This document shows positions 44,211 to 56,388 of a stretch of DNA of 64,000 nucleotides, piece by piece. The notes under the pieces are model-generated. The model made no database searches. It worked only from the letters and a program-made list of their open reading frames with translations, and had not been told where the DNA came from. How positions within the stretch are numbered: position 1 is the stretch's first letter; each line of letters begins with the position of its first letter. The DNA comes from Ostrinia nubilalis (taxonomy: Eukaryota; Arthropoda; Insecta; Lepidoptera; Crambidae): NCBI RefSeq assembly GCF_963855985.1, contig NC_087096.1, forward strand, positions 1,736,001-1,800,000, in the 5' to 3' direction. The translations under genes were made by a program, and so were the position numbers.

Positions 44211-44418
44211 TAGTCTGGTCTGTGAGCACGTAGAATTTTGTCCAATGACCCCTAGCTACCCATCCTTATCGCTCGCGCGTAATTATGTTGCTATCGCGCT
44301 CGCACACTCACTGCGGGTGCCAGTCGCACAGTCGCGACAGCAATATAATTACGCGCGAGCGATAAGGATGGGTAGCTAGGGGTCATTGGACAAAATTCTA
44401 CGTGCTCACGGACCAGGC
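44211..44418. mobile_element. Foldback MITE, copy 1
   Basis: Arms of about 75 nt: GTGAGCACGTAGAATTTTGT, CCAATGACCCCTAGCTACCC, ATCCTTATCGCTCGCGCGTA, with a short loop GCACACTCACTGCGGGTGCC. TAGTCT is present on both sides. Confidence 0.8.
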
Positions 44419-45194
44419 TTTAGTCTATATTCACCTTAATCCAAATGCTCCATTTGCCTCTGGTGAATTGGAGAAGGACGTTAGATTAGATCGATGTCTT
44501 GAACTCAATATCGGTAATTATAGGTTTAAAAAAACAATTAATCAAACCTTGAGTATGAGCTTAAGAGCCATTTTACATTTTCGTGCGAATTTCTAAGATT
44601 TTGGAAGCATGAATTACTATCTTAAGCAACACCCAGAGATTATTTAATAACTGCGAAAGATAGGTCAATCCTTGGTGTTGACCATTAATGAAACGGATTT
44701 ACTAAAACTCTTTTGCTTAATTCACAGTGCCCCATCTCCCACAACCATTTTACGGAAAAATTGCCGCAGACTCATTTTCAAAGTCCTGTATCTATTATTT
44801 ATGCTCATATAATAAGCTTAAAAAATATATAGTAATCATCGGACATATATTCTTGTAGTCCATTAATGAAATAGATTCTCGAATTTTATTACCATTATTG
44901 AGTAAAATCTAAAAATAATTTGGCAAATTTGAAGAATAACGTCACATTTTGATCGTGGTTTTTGGTTTAAAAACACAGCAATAACTGCAATAAAAGTATC
45001 CCAACATAAAGAATATTCATTGTAGAATTGATTTCTATAGTTATTGTTTAAATATTAGTAACCACTTTGTCAAAATATTGATGTGAATATCAGTATAAAT
45101 TACAATGCGCAAGCCGACATCGATTAGTATGGCGCGAGCGCCCGTCAAGGCAGGACCTGTGTCATTTTTCCCGCCGTGACGTTTACGTGCGTTC

Positions 45195-45490
45195 GTGTCG
45201 TAAAGCGGTGATTTGTACGGCGACCAAATACATTTGATACTATGCCGAGAGGCTGTTTCGAGTCGGCCGGCCGAGCAGAAATTGAAATGGTGAATTTTAA
45301 TTTCTTTGACGGATCTGGGTGTAACCATGTATAATATGTAGGTACCATGTATTTAATTTAACAAATAAATTATGTAAAAGTATATCCATTATGCTAGCAC
45401 CCTTAACACAAGCATATTGCTTGCCTACTTTTGGACTAGATGGCGCTGTGATGTTGTCAATTGTTCAAAGATTTGTTTATTTATTTATCC
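45195..45490 (+). mobile_element. tRNA-headed SINE, copy C (decayed head)
   Basis: GCAGAAATTGAAATGGTGAA, TTTGACGGATCTGGGTGTAA, then a tail with CACCCTTAACACAAGCATAT and TAGATGGCGCTGTGATG. A- and B-boxes are degraded. Confidence 0.7.
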
Positions 45491-46449
45491 GCTTTGAGTT
45501 TTGTTTCGTGAAGAAGAAAAAGAAGCGTTTTGTTTCGAGAGGGAAGCTTTGTTGTTAAATCTATACTAATAAAAGAGGAAAGATTTAATTGTTTGTTTGT
45601 TTGTTTAATACAATTATTGTTAGCAATAGGCTCCGAAAAAAAATTCTTTCACGATTTAGAATCCTAATTTTTTTCTATGTAAGCTATAAAATATTTTCAA
45701 AAACTTTAGTACAAAATCTTTGATAAAATTCGACGTTTAATAAATAAATTAGATAACATATTAATACTTTTTTTTCAGTACGATTATAGTACTTGTTTTT
45801 CAGAAATTCTACGATTTAACTAAACTTCTAGTGTTTATATTTTATGCATAATTTCTAAAATATACATAATAATTATATCCTATTGATAGATGACGTGCTT
45901 CGTATTTTATTAAAATTATTACCTGACTATGTTAAAAAGGTGTGGAATGTTATTTAGGAGATAACTTGGTTCCATAGAAATATAGAGAGATGCTAAGTAA
46001 TGCGCTGAGTTCGAAACTCAGTGTCGTATTAGAAATTCACACACACAAAGAAACCAAATTATGTGCTCATTATCCACTGCGGTATCAGTATTCAACGTTC
46101 GAATAATCTTTAGTACTATGCAAGCAATATAAACTGTTTACATAATGACGTCGCTACTGTCATCATTGCTTTCACAGGCAATATGTTCCAATTTGTCCCT
46201 TGTCACATTTCCCTTTAGTTTCTGTGATCTGTGCTTATTTCTAAGTTGATATCAATGAAATATTCCTTAGTACTTCTGATTTAAATTTTTTTTTTTTATT
46301 TTGACACGTGTTTGAAAAATCATGGTCAGATTACAATAAAATAACAAGTGAAAACGTAACATTGCATTGCAACTCGCAATTTTGCAATATTGATGAGGAG
46401 ATTCCATTGGAAAGTCTGTATTCATTCCTAGGATTCCCCTAACACCATC

Positions 46450-47256
46450 AAAGGATAGTGCCAGGGTCTGGACCAAGTGCTGCCCAGAATCAACCCATAG
46501 TGCATTTTGTTCCTCAGACCAATACTAATGTGTAAACCGAAGCGCACTGCAATCTATCTAATCTAGTTAAGAGGAAAAAAGAGTTTTGTTTTGAAATATT
46601 TTCATACAAAATGTCATCGATGTATACGTACTACGCATAAGATTTCGTGATTTTGGCATTAAATAACACTCGCTATGTTGAACTTAACCATACTGCATCC
46701 GTACACCTTACTTTAGTGCGACTTAGACATTCTTTATAAGCGATCTAGCGCTGTTGCAATAGTTTGGTTACTTGACAGAAATCATTATTTCCAAAATGAA
46801 TCAAGAAGTTTTAGTTCTCTTTCCTTGCGAAAAATCAATTTATTGGTGTATTACAATCGATTATTGAAGTTATTGTAAGCTAAAACTTCTTGCTCTATTT
46901 TGGAAATAATTAATTTCGGTCAACTAACCAAACTACTGCAACAGCGCTTGATCGCTTATAAATATGGTCGAAGTCGTACTAAAGTAAGGTGTACGGATGC
47001 AGTATGGTTAAGTTCAACATAACGAGTGTTATTTAATGCCAAAATCGCGAAATCTTATACGTAGTAGGTATACATCGACGATATTTTGTATGTAAATAAT
47101 TCCAAACAAAACTCTTTTTTTCTCTTAACTCCAGGGATAGATTTCAGTGCGCTCCGGTTTACAAATTAGTATTGGCCTGAGGAACAAAATGCACTATAGT
47201 TTCATTCTGGGCAGCACTTGGTCCAACTTCCATACATGGATTGGCACTGTCCTTTA
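46450..47256. repeat. Large inverted repeat, arms about 370 nt, loop about 60 nt
   Basis: The left arm 46450-46815 and right arm 46879-47256 are complementary with scattered mismatches. Examples: GTTGAACTTAACCATACTGC (left) matched by GCAGTATGGTTAAGTTCAAC (right), and CCAAGTGCTGCCCAGAAT matched by ATTCTGGGCAGCACTTGG. No ORF. It lies within a region that begins (45558) and ends (47772) like the 20930 repeat family. Confidence 0.85.
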
Positions 47257-47789
47257 AGAGAATTCAAGAGAGTGCAGTTTCCCATCTCATGCTTAGGGAC
47301 CACGGTTTAAAATAGTGTCGTTTCATAGAGCCTGCAACGGGCAACCGCGTGCGCAGCTGCTCATACTAATTTTCGATAAAAAGCAAGTGTTGGCGCCCTC
47401 ACGAGTTTTAGCGGAGTTCCATATGGTAGCGGGAGTAGACTTAATGGAAATCTATGCTTCTCCGACGACCAGTTGTATGTGGAATACTCCAGAGTATGCG
47501 CACACAATAGCCTGGTGATTTTAGCACCTGAAGGAAAAACAAAAAAACATTGTTTACAAAGAAATCTGCGGCAGGTGTAGTGTTTTAATTTTGTTTTAGA
47601 AAGATCTCATAATTTTGTAAGTATTCAAATATTTAAACATAATAATTTGTAGATTTTATATTAAAAAATATAATCATTTATTTAAACAAAATTAATTTTC
47701 TTAGAATATTTTAATTCTATTAGAACCATTTTCCACTTCATCGCAGAAGAAGTCGCGGGCAAAAAGCTAGTATGAAATATGTAGTATTG

Positions 47790-48215
47790 CCCGCGGCTTC
47801 ACCCGCTTGAAATTTAGTTTGTCACAGATCGTCATAAAATAGCCTATACATTGTTATTCTGGTCGACGCCAGGGATGGATGAGCGTCGCTGTCGCTGGCG
47901 ACAGGGTCTTCTGGTTTAGGGTTCATGGCGTAGGTCTCAGGCAAAATGAAATCCACTCGTAGAAATTAATAAACTCAGTGTATTCACGAAAATAATTACA
48001 CACAGCACTAGAGTCGTATCGGAACTGAGTGAACCAAAGGTCTTGCGATAGGAACTTCCGACCCGAGTGATAGTTGAACACATACTGCCTAGTACTGCTG
48101 TACTGTACTGTAAAGTTTCATCAAAATCTGTTCAGTAGTTTTTGCGTGAAAGTGTAACAAACATCCAGACATCCACATAAACTTTCGTATTTATAATATT
48201 AGTAAGACTAGTAAG
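47790..48215 (+). repeat. Dispersed lepidopteran repeat, split by about 240 bp
   Basis: The left part (GCCCGCGGCTTCACCCGCTT, TTTGTCACAGATCGTCATAA) and right part (ACTGTAAAGTTTCATCAAAA ... TTTCGTATTTATAATATTAG) match 26455-26670. Bases about 47870-48105 between them are foreign and GC-richer, origin unknown. Confidence 0.65.
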
Positions 48216-49249
48216 AAGTAAGATGAATTATTTTAGTTATTTGTTTACTTATAATAATATTTATTTATTTATTTCTTAGCTCTGTCTGATAATGGATCTG
48301 GAGGAAATGCAATGGCCACCTCCGTAACAAAAAAATAGAACCCTATGGAGTTTGGGCTTGTGTGATTCGCCTTGACGAATATTTCGTATCCAGGGTCCGA
48401 TGATGGAGCTGTAAAGGGGCAGATTTTTTTTTCACTATGTGACTGTCTTTATTTTGTACTTAATATATATTTTACATATTATACCTATTCATGTTTCATT
48501 ATGAATCGAAATATAAAAGACATATTAAACTCTATTAAAATTTTAAATTAATTTATCAAGTTTGAATACCTCATTGTACCTTAAAATTAATAACTTAAAT
48601 CAAGTCTTAATACGGTCACGGCTCAAGATTTTTTTGTCCATTTCAGCGTTCTTTTTACTCTTTTGACGTTGCGTTGACAGCTTTTACCTAAATTCGCGCG
48701 GAATATTTTTGTGAAATGGCTCTTAATAGTTAGAATCAAATTTTGTGATAAAAATCTTAATTTAAGATTTTAAACTCGGGTCTCAACGCAACATTTTTAT
48801 GTGAGTTACATTTAGTACTCACAGCTTAACGTTTCGGCTGTGTTGCTACAGCTATTCTATAAGTTTTTGATCCTGGATATAAAAGTCGTCGAAGTCATCA
48901 TAAGCAGAAAAAACGTTATTGTTAGTACTATCCCGTAAAAACTTTTTTATCGTCATAAAATTGTTCAATGTCGTAAAATCGACTTTTTTTACAAATAAGT
49001 TCATTCGAATAAAAACTAAGTGATAAGTTCTGATAAACAATTTATGTGCCATTTTTGCAAGTATTAAAATTCAGTTTTTCGTAAAAGGGTAACATAAAAA
49101 ATGGTGTAAGTAGGAAAACGCAAAAAATACTCTTTGAATTTTTGGTCTGCACGCGGCGGTAATGAGTCCATAGCTTATCTCTGAAAAGTATTGGAATGGT
49201 TTGCCAAACTCAGATGAATGCATTACTATACAACTCTGTAAGTAAAGAA

Positions 49250-49475
49250 TCTATACTTAATATTATAAATGCGAAAGTCACTCTGTCTGTCTGTCTATCT
49301 CATTTTCACGCCTAAACCACTGAACCGATTTTGATGAAATTTGGCAGGGAGATAGTTTGAGTCCTGGGAAAGGACATAGAATAGTTTTCATCCCGGTTTA
49401 TGAAACAGGGACACGCGCGATAAAGTTTTTCTGTGACAGACAAAATTCCACGCGGGCGAAGCCGCTATTTTGTAA
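49250..49475 (-). repeat. Dispersed lepidopteran repeat, reverse copy
   Basis: Reverse complement of the 11500 copy: ATTATAAATGCGAAAGTCAC, (TCTG)n, CCGATTTTGATGAAATTTGG, TTCTGTGACAGACAAAATTC, CACGCGGGCGAAGCCG. Confidence 0.8.
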
Positions 49476-49854
49476 TAAATGTGAAACTAAAGGAAACGGT
49501 ACACTGATAGGAAATAATATTGAATTAAAAAATTGGAATCTCTTGATAATAAAGGGATTTATTAGTCAGATAAATATTTTGATGTTGCAAATAGAGATAT
49601 CTGGAAGATATATTCAACAGCAACCTTTACCTGTTTGATAGCTTTGCCAGTCATTAAAGGTAGTTTTTTTGCCGCATTTATATTACACTTATCTTCTTCA
49701 ATGCATAGAACTCGATTTTTTAAATCTGACAAATAAAGTTTTATCAGTATTTGAATTGTTAAAGCGTTCTGAGGCCAATGAATTGTAATTTAAGAAAATA
49801 CAATTCAAAGATTCATTTAAATTACTTACCATTTTTTTGTATTTTCTTACTTAC

Positions 49855-49996
49855 TTGGTTCTGCATTCCGGACTCGCGTTGACCACAACCGCAGTATATC
49901 ACGGGCGCGGATGCGGTGAGCGATCCGGTGCCAGAATTGCTGCACGCGTCATCAACGCAAGCAGCGGTCGGATTCAATATTTTTGGCAGTTCAACC
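49855..49996 (-). CDS. Possible orphan coding exon
   Basis: A 142-bp segment on the minus strand between an acceptor (TTTATAACAG, 49999-49997) and a strong donor (GTAAGTAAG from 49854). In the frame after the first base it is fully open: VELPKILNPTAACVDDAC, then SNSGTGSLTASAPVIYCGCG, then QRESGMQNQ. Its GC content is well above its AT-rich surroundings, like the exons of the chitin-binding gene. No family recognised and no partner exon found. It is also open on the plus strand, so the call is weak. Confidence 0.28.
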
Positions 49997-50245
49997 CTGT
50001 TATAAAGTTGGAAATATTGGGCAGAGGCTTTTAATAAGTATAGTTAAAAATACTGGCATTGATTGCTTTATGAGTTGTATTATCAGAAGCACTTGTTTAT
50101 TATTTAGTCACAATCCGTTGTTCAAAGAGAAATCAAGTTTAGTAGTGACATTTTTTAATGTTTCGCGCTTTAAAAAAGTTATCATATCTCATGAAGAGCC
50201 AAGCTTCCCACATTACACACTTCTCAGCACTGGTCCATTGATTGT

Positions 50246-50316
50246 CCCGAAGCAGTGGTAGGGTTAATACTGGGACGTGTAAAAACGCTTTTTCAAAGCC
50301 TACTTGCAAAAATAAA
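50246..50316 (+). repeat. Dispersed repeat, 'GTCCCGAAGCAGTGGTAGGG' family
   Basis: GTCCCGAAGCAGTGGTAGGG TTAATACTGGGACGTGTAAA and TTTTTCAAAGCCTACTTG. Confidence 0.65.
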
Positions 50317-50808
50317 ATGAGTTTTATGACTTTTTTTACACGCATTAACGTACTAATAAGTTACCTAGCTCTACCTACACCTTAAAATCACTCAAATCAC
50401 GATCAAAACATTTTGACCCATTCCCAATGTCATGTGCTTAATGATAAACAATGAATAAATAATATTATATTATTATCATATTTAAAAGATTAAAAAATAT
50501 ACAAAACATTGTTTAGTACCTGTCGCGAATACCAGAAAATATTATTTAAAAAAAAAAACGATTCAAAAACTTTTTTTCAAACAAACAAAATATTTTTATA
50601 CGCATTGGAAAATTACTCGGGGCAGACAAAGCGTTATGAATAGCCTTTGTTTTGTTACCGATACTGCCGTTTTTTGCTTTATTTTTCGCCTAGTCCAAAC
50701 AAAATGGAAATTTCCAGTACACACATACAGGGTGTAGGGTAAAGGTTGGCAAAAAAAACCTTAAACAGCGTACATAAATCACAGTAAAAGAACTCACATC
50801 ACTGTCTT

Positions 50809-50862
50809 TTATCATTGCCTTTTTTTCTCAGAATAACTTCTGAGAAAAAAAGGCAATGATAA
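50809..50862. repeat. Perfect 25-bp hairpin
   Basis: TTATCATTGCCTTTTTTTCT continuing CAGAA, loop TAAC, then the exact complement. No target duplication evident. Confidence 0.85.
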
Positions 50863-50869
50863 TTAACAT

Positions 50870-52220
50870 TATAAAAAAAAAACATTTAAAAATCAATAAA
50901 ATTTCTATGACTCATGTTTTTTAACTTTCTGTGTAAGTTTTGCATTCTGAAATGGCGCTCAAAACTCGATTATAACTGAAAACTGTGTTCAAACCTGTGT
51001 AGTTTTAACATATAGAAAAACAAAACCATTGGCTCTATTGTATTGTTCAGTGTAGACTATTGATAATGTCAATATCAAACTTTTAAATGTGAAGCAAAAG
51101 TATTAAATTCAATTACTCATTATAAGATTATAGTCCACTGATGGAGCATGACCCTAACTTTCCAAAGTCAAGGATTTTTCCTATCTACTAAAATCGTTTT
51201 AAAAGCCAAAGTATTTTGAAGCTTGTGCTGAACATCCTGTATGTTCCATTTTTGGGTATCAAAATACGAGGCTGTGCTTCGATTGGAGGTAAAAATAAAA
51301 TGTGTTTATTTATTCATATTTTAAAAGCAACGAATATTGGCAGAGTTAATTTGAGAGAGATTGGATGGACAGACAACACAAATGAAGTGATAATAATAGA
51401 CATAAAACACCACTTAGCGTAAACAAAGCTTTTTGGCAATGTTATTTGAATTGTGATATATAAATAATGTATTTATTACCTACGTATGAATACGAAATTT
51501 AATATTATGATGTTTTATTTTGACGAAAAAGTTACAATCGCCAAAGTACAAGATTCTGTAATTATCATCGTCATCATAGTCAAGTCATTTAGCCAGTATT
51601 TTCAGGTGTGCATTTGAAGCAATTGTAGGGAAAAGCTGAAAACTTTTTAAGAGCAACTTTGTTTTTTATTCTTCTATAAATAACAGTTCTTTAAACGAAA
51701 GGCTACTATTCTAACTTACACTGTGCCCTCAATTGCGAGCAACATTTTCGCATAATGCCCTCGAAATTAGCGCGACCCTCATCAAAAATACATCGATTGC
51801 TGCGCGTCCGTCATCAGGAGCCGTTACGGCCGTTACGGCGACGTGGCGGACACGTAATTACCTTTTCCCGAAGATTTACTAATAAGTACAAGTAGGTTAC
51901 ATTATTACTGATATTGGTTGACTTTGACGAAAAATCTGCTGACTAAAATACTAAATTTTAAAGAAAATGAGAATAACTCTATTTTCCCTCTTCTGCAGCT
52001 TTTGAGAATAACCCAAGTTTTAGCTCCTAATGCAGATCCTATACAGCCAGGATTTGAATATTAACAGCCAACCAAAATCTTGAAGAGATAATATAGGTTT
52101 TGTCTGTAGTTAGTCACAATATGCTACTATTGAGGTTGTTGGTTTTTGGTGGTAGGGCAAGCAATTTGGGGTGAGAGGGCATAAGTACAGAATAAAAAAC
52201 TTTGACTAACTTTAACACAT
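50870..52220. other. Intergenic DNA, no gene recognised
   Basis: One GC-richer patch at 51780-51860 (GTTACGGCCGTTACGGCGAC). A fragment near 52225 (ACGACGTCCACTGCTGGACA) is the edge of an RTE tail. Confidence 0.4.
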
Positions 52221-53214
52221 TCAAACGACGTCCACTGCTGGACAAAATATTTTCGCAAAGACCGGTAAACTATTTAAGTAAAGCTTGAAAATTTTACATT
52301 CAAATCTTCTATATTTGCGAGTAAAAGTTTATTTAATTTCATAGCTATTTCAGTCCGTTGACATCAAAAGTCAATGGCGTCAGTCACAAAACTTTATTTC
52401 CGTAGGTCCAAAGAGTGTTGAGAGATCGTAAACAATATGTCGATTGGTGATGTCAACATGCCTATATCTTCATAAAATTATTGTTTCGAGACCCGTAGAC
52501 CGTAACAATACATATTGCCGGATCAGAAGTGCCATTTGTAGTAGGTTTGAGTATTTCCCTTTATATTCCCAATACAACTTTACAATACCACGAGTAGGTT
52601 AGGGATAATTTATGTGGGAAAGTCCTCGATTGGGTCCCTGCTGTCAGCCTCTCTTCAAAGGTTTGTATAGCTCTTCAGCTGATCAGATAACTATAAGCAA
52701 TTTCAGTAAGTGAGATTATGTTAATAACCGTTAAAATTCAAACAACTGCACTCTAACTAAAAAGCTGCAACCATATAAATTAAGTGAAACATAATTTTTC
52801 TTCCATTATAATGTAATTCTAAAAATAAAGTTTTGAAGAGACTTACAGGTGTAAATGGACCCTCTATTTACATCATAGAACTTTTTGAGACCGTATGTTT
52901 CTAAATCTAATGAAATTATAGTTAGGTAACGTTGAATACAAAAACAAAATTGAAGTTGAGTCAAAAAAATTGGTTCTTCCGTACGACCATATTGATTATA
53001 CAAGTTTTTTTTTCTTACAGTAAAAGTATACAAAAAACTATACTGTTGTTGTTGTATTTTTCCAGCAGGCTCCGGAGCCTTGGATAGGGAAAAAACAGTC
53101 CCCTAGGAAATACATTTAATTTGCAACAACGCAAACCTTTTCCAATCCAATTTGGTTTGTCTAATGCCCCACCCAGTGGTCCCAAAGCTGTTATTATACC
53201 AATTTCTTGGTTAT

Positions 53215-53630
53215 CCATACTATTACATATTATAATTTTAAAAGTAGCTCTGTCAGTCTTCACGCTTAAACCATTGAACCAATTTTGATGAATCTTAAAA
53301 ATAGAAATTGGATATTGGAGTAGGATGTCGAAGGGGGTGAAATAGGGGATGAAAAGCTGCGTAGAGGATCAAGTAACAGATATGAAACTCATTCATTATT
53401 AAAATATTACATTGGATCTTGTAAAAGAACATAAGGCTACTTTTTGTCGCGAAAATAAAGCTTGAAGGGGATGAAATCAATGCTTTCCTAGGAAAATAAC
53501 ATTTAAAATTCGTTCTTTTATTATTCATACTTGTCGTAGTCACCAGGTTTTAGTATGGGATTTACGAGCTATCCGTAGCAAATCGAAATCTACGAATCAC
53601 GCGAAGCCGCGGGCTTAGTCTAGTATCCTA
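53215..53630 (-). repeat. Dispersed lepidopteran repeat, diverged reverse copy
   Basis: Begins TTACATATTATAATTTTAAA ... CACGCTTAAACCATTGAACC and ends CACGCGAAGCCGCGGGCTTA GTCTAGTAT. Confidence 0.55.
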
Positions 53631-53923
53631 ATAAATATCAGGGAATCAGCAAACCCCAGGAATCCGGTAACGCCTTATCGGTGTCAGGTCGCCCGATCGG
53701 CCCCGAAATTGTCCAGTAAGTAATAAAGAATTATTACGGAGTTAGAGGTCAAATAGTGGTCATAAATCTTCGCCAATCCATTTTTGCTTAATCTCCAAAC
53801 TTAATATTACTAACGCAAATGTTTGTAAGGGAAGTTACTTACACAAACACCAACGGATTTTCATGAAAATTTCATCATCATCACCATCATTTCAGCTATA
53901 AAGTGTTACGAAAAATGAAGTAA

Positions 53924-54080
53924 CGTAATCATCATCATCATCTCAGCCATAGGACGTCCACTGCTGAACATAGGCCTCCCCCAATGCTTTCCATGTTGCC
54001 CGTTTGGTAGCGACCTGCGTCCAGCGGCCTCCTGCTATTTTATGAATGTATCACCTTGTGGGTGGACGTCCCATGCCCCA
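53924..54080 (-). mobile_element. RTE-type LINE tail
   Basis: CATCATCATCATCTCAGCCA ... ACATAGGCCTCCCCCAATGC ... GTGGGTGGACGTCCCATGCC on plus. A shorter scrap (CATCACCATCATTTCAGC) lies 40 bp before it. Confidence 0.8.
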
Positions 54081-54404
54081 AGTAAAGTAATATTTCGTCA
54101 AAATTCATTCATCATCATTCCATGAGATGTAGGCTAATTAGGGCTTCCTTGTTGTGGATTTAAAAAAAACATGGTCTTAACCACAAACGCAGAATGAAAT
54201 GATATAGACGAAAATACAATATCAAACGTACGTTCGTATCAAAGTAATTATATTTCGGAAAGATTAACTGAATGCCGAGATTTGAGCGCAAACGCAAAAC
54301 ATAAACAGAGCATGATCCAAATTGGTAATAATTGAGTTACATTGGATAAGGCTGCGGTGCAACAAAGGCGGCAGCGGATACTCTCAAAGCTCTGTTTCCA
54401 TAAG

Positions 54405-54512
54405 GCGGAGTAGAGCGTAGCGGAGCGGGGAAGTGTTTTAAATAACCAATCAGATTTCAGTATTTTCACATCTCCTCTCCGCACAGCTCCGCTCAGCTTA
54501 CCTGGAAGACAC
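54405..54512. mobile_element. Probable MITE, 'GGCGGAGCGGAGCGG' type
   Basis: TTCCATAAGGCGGAGTAGAG CGTAGCGGAGCGG at the left and CCGCACAGCTCCGCTCAGCT TACCTGGAAG at the right form imperfect inverted ends. Confidence 0.5.
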
Positions 54513-54605
54513 ACAAGAAGACATGTAAAGATGCTTTTTTTGGTAAAGTTTTTTTTGGAAAATGACTTCTTTGCAAATGCAAACATGTTGTATTAGTGTA
54601 ATTTG

Positions 54606-54828
54606 ACTAAAGCCCGGTCCGTAAGCACTTAGAATTTTGTCCAATGACCCCTAGCTACCCATCCTTATCGCTCGCGCGTAATTATATTGCTGTCGCGACT
54701 GTGCGACTGGCACCCGCAGTAAGTGTGCGAGCGCGATAGCAACATAATTACGCGCGAGCGATAAGGATGGGTAGCTAGGGGTCATTGGACAAAATTCTAC
54801 GTGCTCACGGACCAGACTATAGACACAA
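54606..54828. mobile_element. Foldback MITE, copy 2
   Basis: Same arms as 44211-44418, with the loop (GTGCGACTGGCACCCGCAGT) in the opposite orientation. Confidence 0.8.
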
Positions 54829-54875
54829 TTTCCGTGACTGGCATGCAAACATTTTTGGTCTTGCTCTTAGATTGC

Positions 54876-54982
54876 GGGACAAACTTGACCTTCACTGGTT
54901 GTGTTTTTATGGCGGTCAAGCTGTAGATCTTGGCTCAAGCTACACAGGAGTTTAAGCGGTGGGAACAATAGGTGGGAATAGT
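54876..54982 (+). repeat. Dispersed repeat, 'CGGGACAAACTTGACCTTCA' family
   Basis: GCGGGACAAACTTGACCTTC, GGCGGTCAAGCTGTAGATC and GGTGGGAATAGTCCTG, as in 2729-2848. Confidence 0.7.
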
Positions 54983-55682
54983 CCTGTTGCTCCTCGCTGC
55001 CAGTCAGGCCGCGGCCGACGAAAACGTCATTAATCACAGCAGATATCGCAATTATGTGAAATGGAAATTAATGACGCAGGTAACATTTGGATTGGTTGCG
55101 CAACACAATGCTACGGTTTGCTCGCGAATATGTTGGTTTGTTTCTGTGCGGTTCACGTGGAATTAGTAGCATACATTTTAACACAAAGCTTTATTATTCC
55201 TTAGTAATAAAGCATAATAATTATTGACTTAGGTATCAATGTCGTAGTAGGTTTTGTAAGAGTGCTACTGCTCCCCCACCTGGCGCATTTGCCTGTAATG
55301 TAGCGTTACAGAGTCGAACAATACACCAGTGAGGGAGGTGAAACGAACGTAACAATATTCAACTTGTAATTTTACAGATTGGAGCATTTAAATCTGAGCA
55401 ATGTGAAATTACATTACAGATAGGTAGGTAGGTATTTGGCTTCATTATCTTGCGACTAAATGTAGATGTATTGTTATGTACCAACAATATGCCGCATCAC
55501 ACTTACTTTAGTCCCTAGCAGGATTGGAACCCACGACTACAGCTAATAAACATTTGGTAAACTTACCACCAGGTCAAGCAGTCCAAAGTGCAACTTACAC
55601 CTCGCAAATTACCTTTATTCAACGAAGTTCTTTTTTACTAAATATAAAAATCGACTTACATATTCACAAACATTACTATGAG

Positions 55683-55806
55683 GTCTCACAGTGCGCGTGG
55701 ACGCACAGGGTGACACACGAACCAATCACAGAGCTCTATTCAACGCTGTGCGTTCGATTTGCTGCTTCACTTAAGCAAGCATCGTTTGTGAATACGGGCG
55801 TTAGTC
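55683..55806 (-). repeat. Dispersed repeat, family 'TATTCACAAACG', copy 3
   Basis: The fullest copy: CTCACAGTGCGCGTGGACGC ... GCTTCACTTAAGCAAGCATC GTTTGTGAATACGGGCGTTA on plus. Confidence 0.78.
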
Positions 55807-56205
55807 GTAGATATTCATTACAAAATTCCTCTACAAGACTGTTAGCGGGCCCCGGGTGAAAGTTGTTAAGTACAGGTTCGTTCCGGCACTTCCAGGGCAT
55901 TTGTGTCCCTTATGTAATGTGGTTGGGCAGCCTTTGTTGTGTGATACATGACCATAGTTACGCTGGAAGTGGCTGCTGAGTTGAAACCATAACGAAGCTT
56001 TACACTCAATTGCACTAAAGCATAGATTAAGGATTTTGACTGATTGAGTTTTGATATTTAGAGGACCATTAGACCAGTACTATTAGAGGCCGGTAGATCT
56101 ATTCTCATGTTAAATAAAACACTGGATACTTAACTTTCACATTATTTTGCCTCATTATAAATACAATTTATCACTTAGCACCAAAAGCGCCAGCTTTAAA
56201 AAAGC

Positions 56206-56388
56206 CTCATCATCATTATCATCAACATTTCAGCCATAGGACATCCACTGCTGAACATAGGCCTCCCCCAATGACTTCCACATCACACTGTTGGTAGCGG
56301 CCTGCATCCAGCGCCTTCCTGCTACCTTTATCAGGTCGTCGGTCCACCTTGTGGGTGGACGTCCCACGCTGCGTTTTCCGGTACGTAA
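56206..56388 (-). mobile_element. RTE-type LINE tail, well preserved
   Basis: AACATTTCAGCCATAGGACA ... AGGTCGTCGGTCCACCTTGT GGGTGGACGTCCCACGCTGC GTTTTCCGGTACGT on plus. It is the clearest copy of this tail in the window. Confidence 0.85.

Noticed and set aside
46267..46476. Minus-strand ORF at the edge of the large inverted repeat
   Set aside because: Short, and not maintained as an open frame in the complementary arm.
54972..55166. Plus-strand 64-codon ORF starting MGIVLLLLAASQAAADENV, which looks like a signal peptide
   Set aside because: The start lies in the end of a dispersed repeat (54876-54982), and no acceptor/donor or second exon fits. Chance hydrophobic start is more likely.
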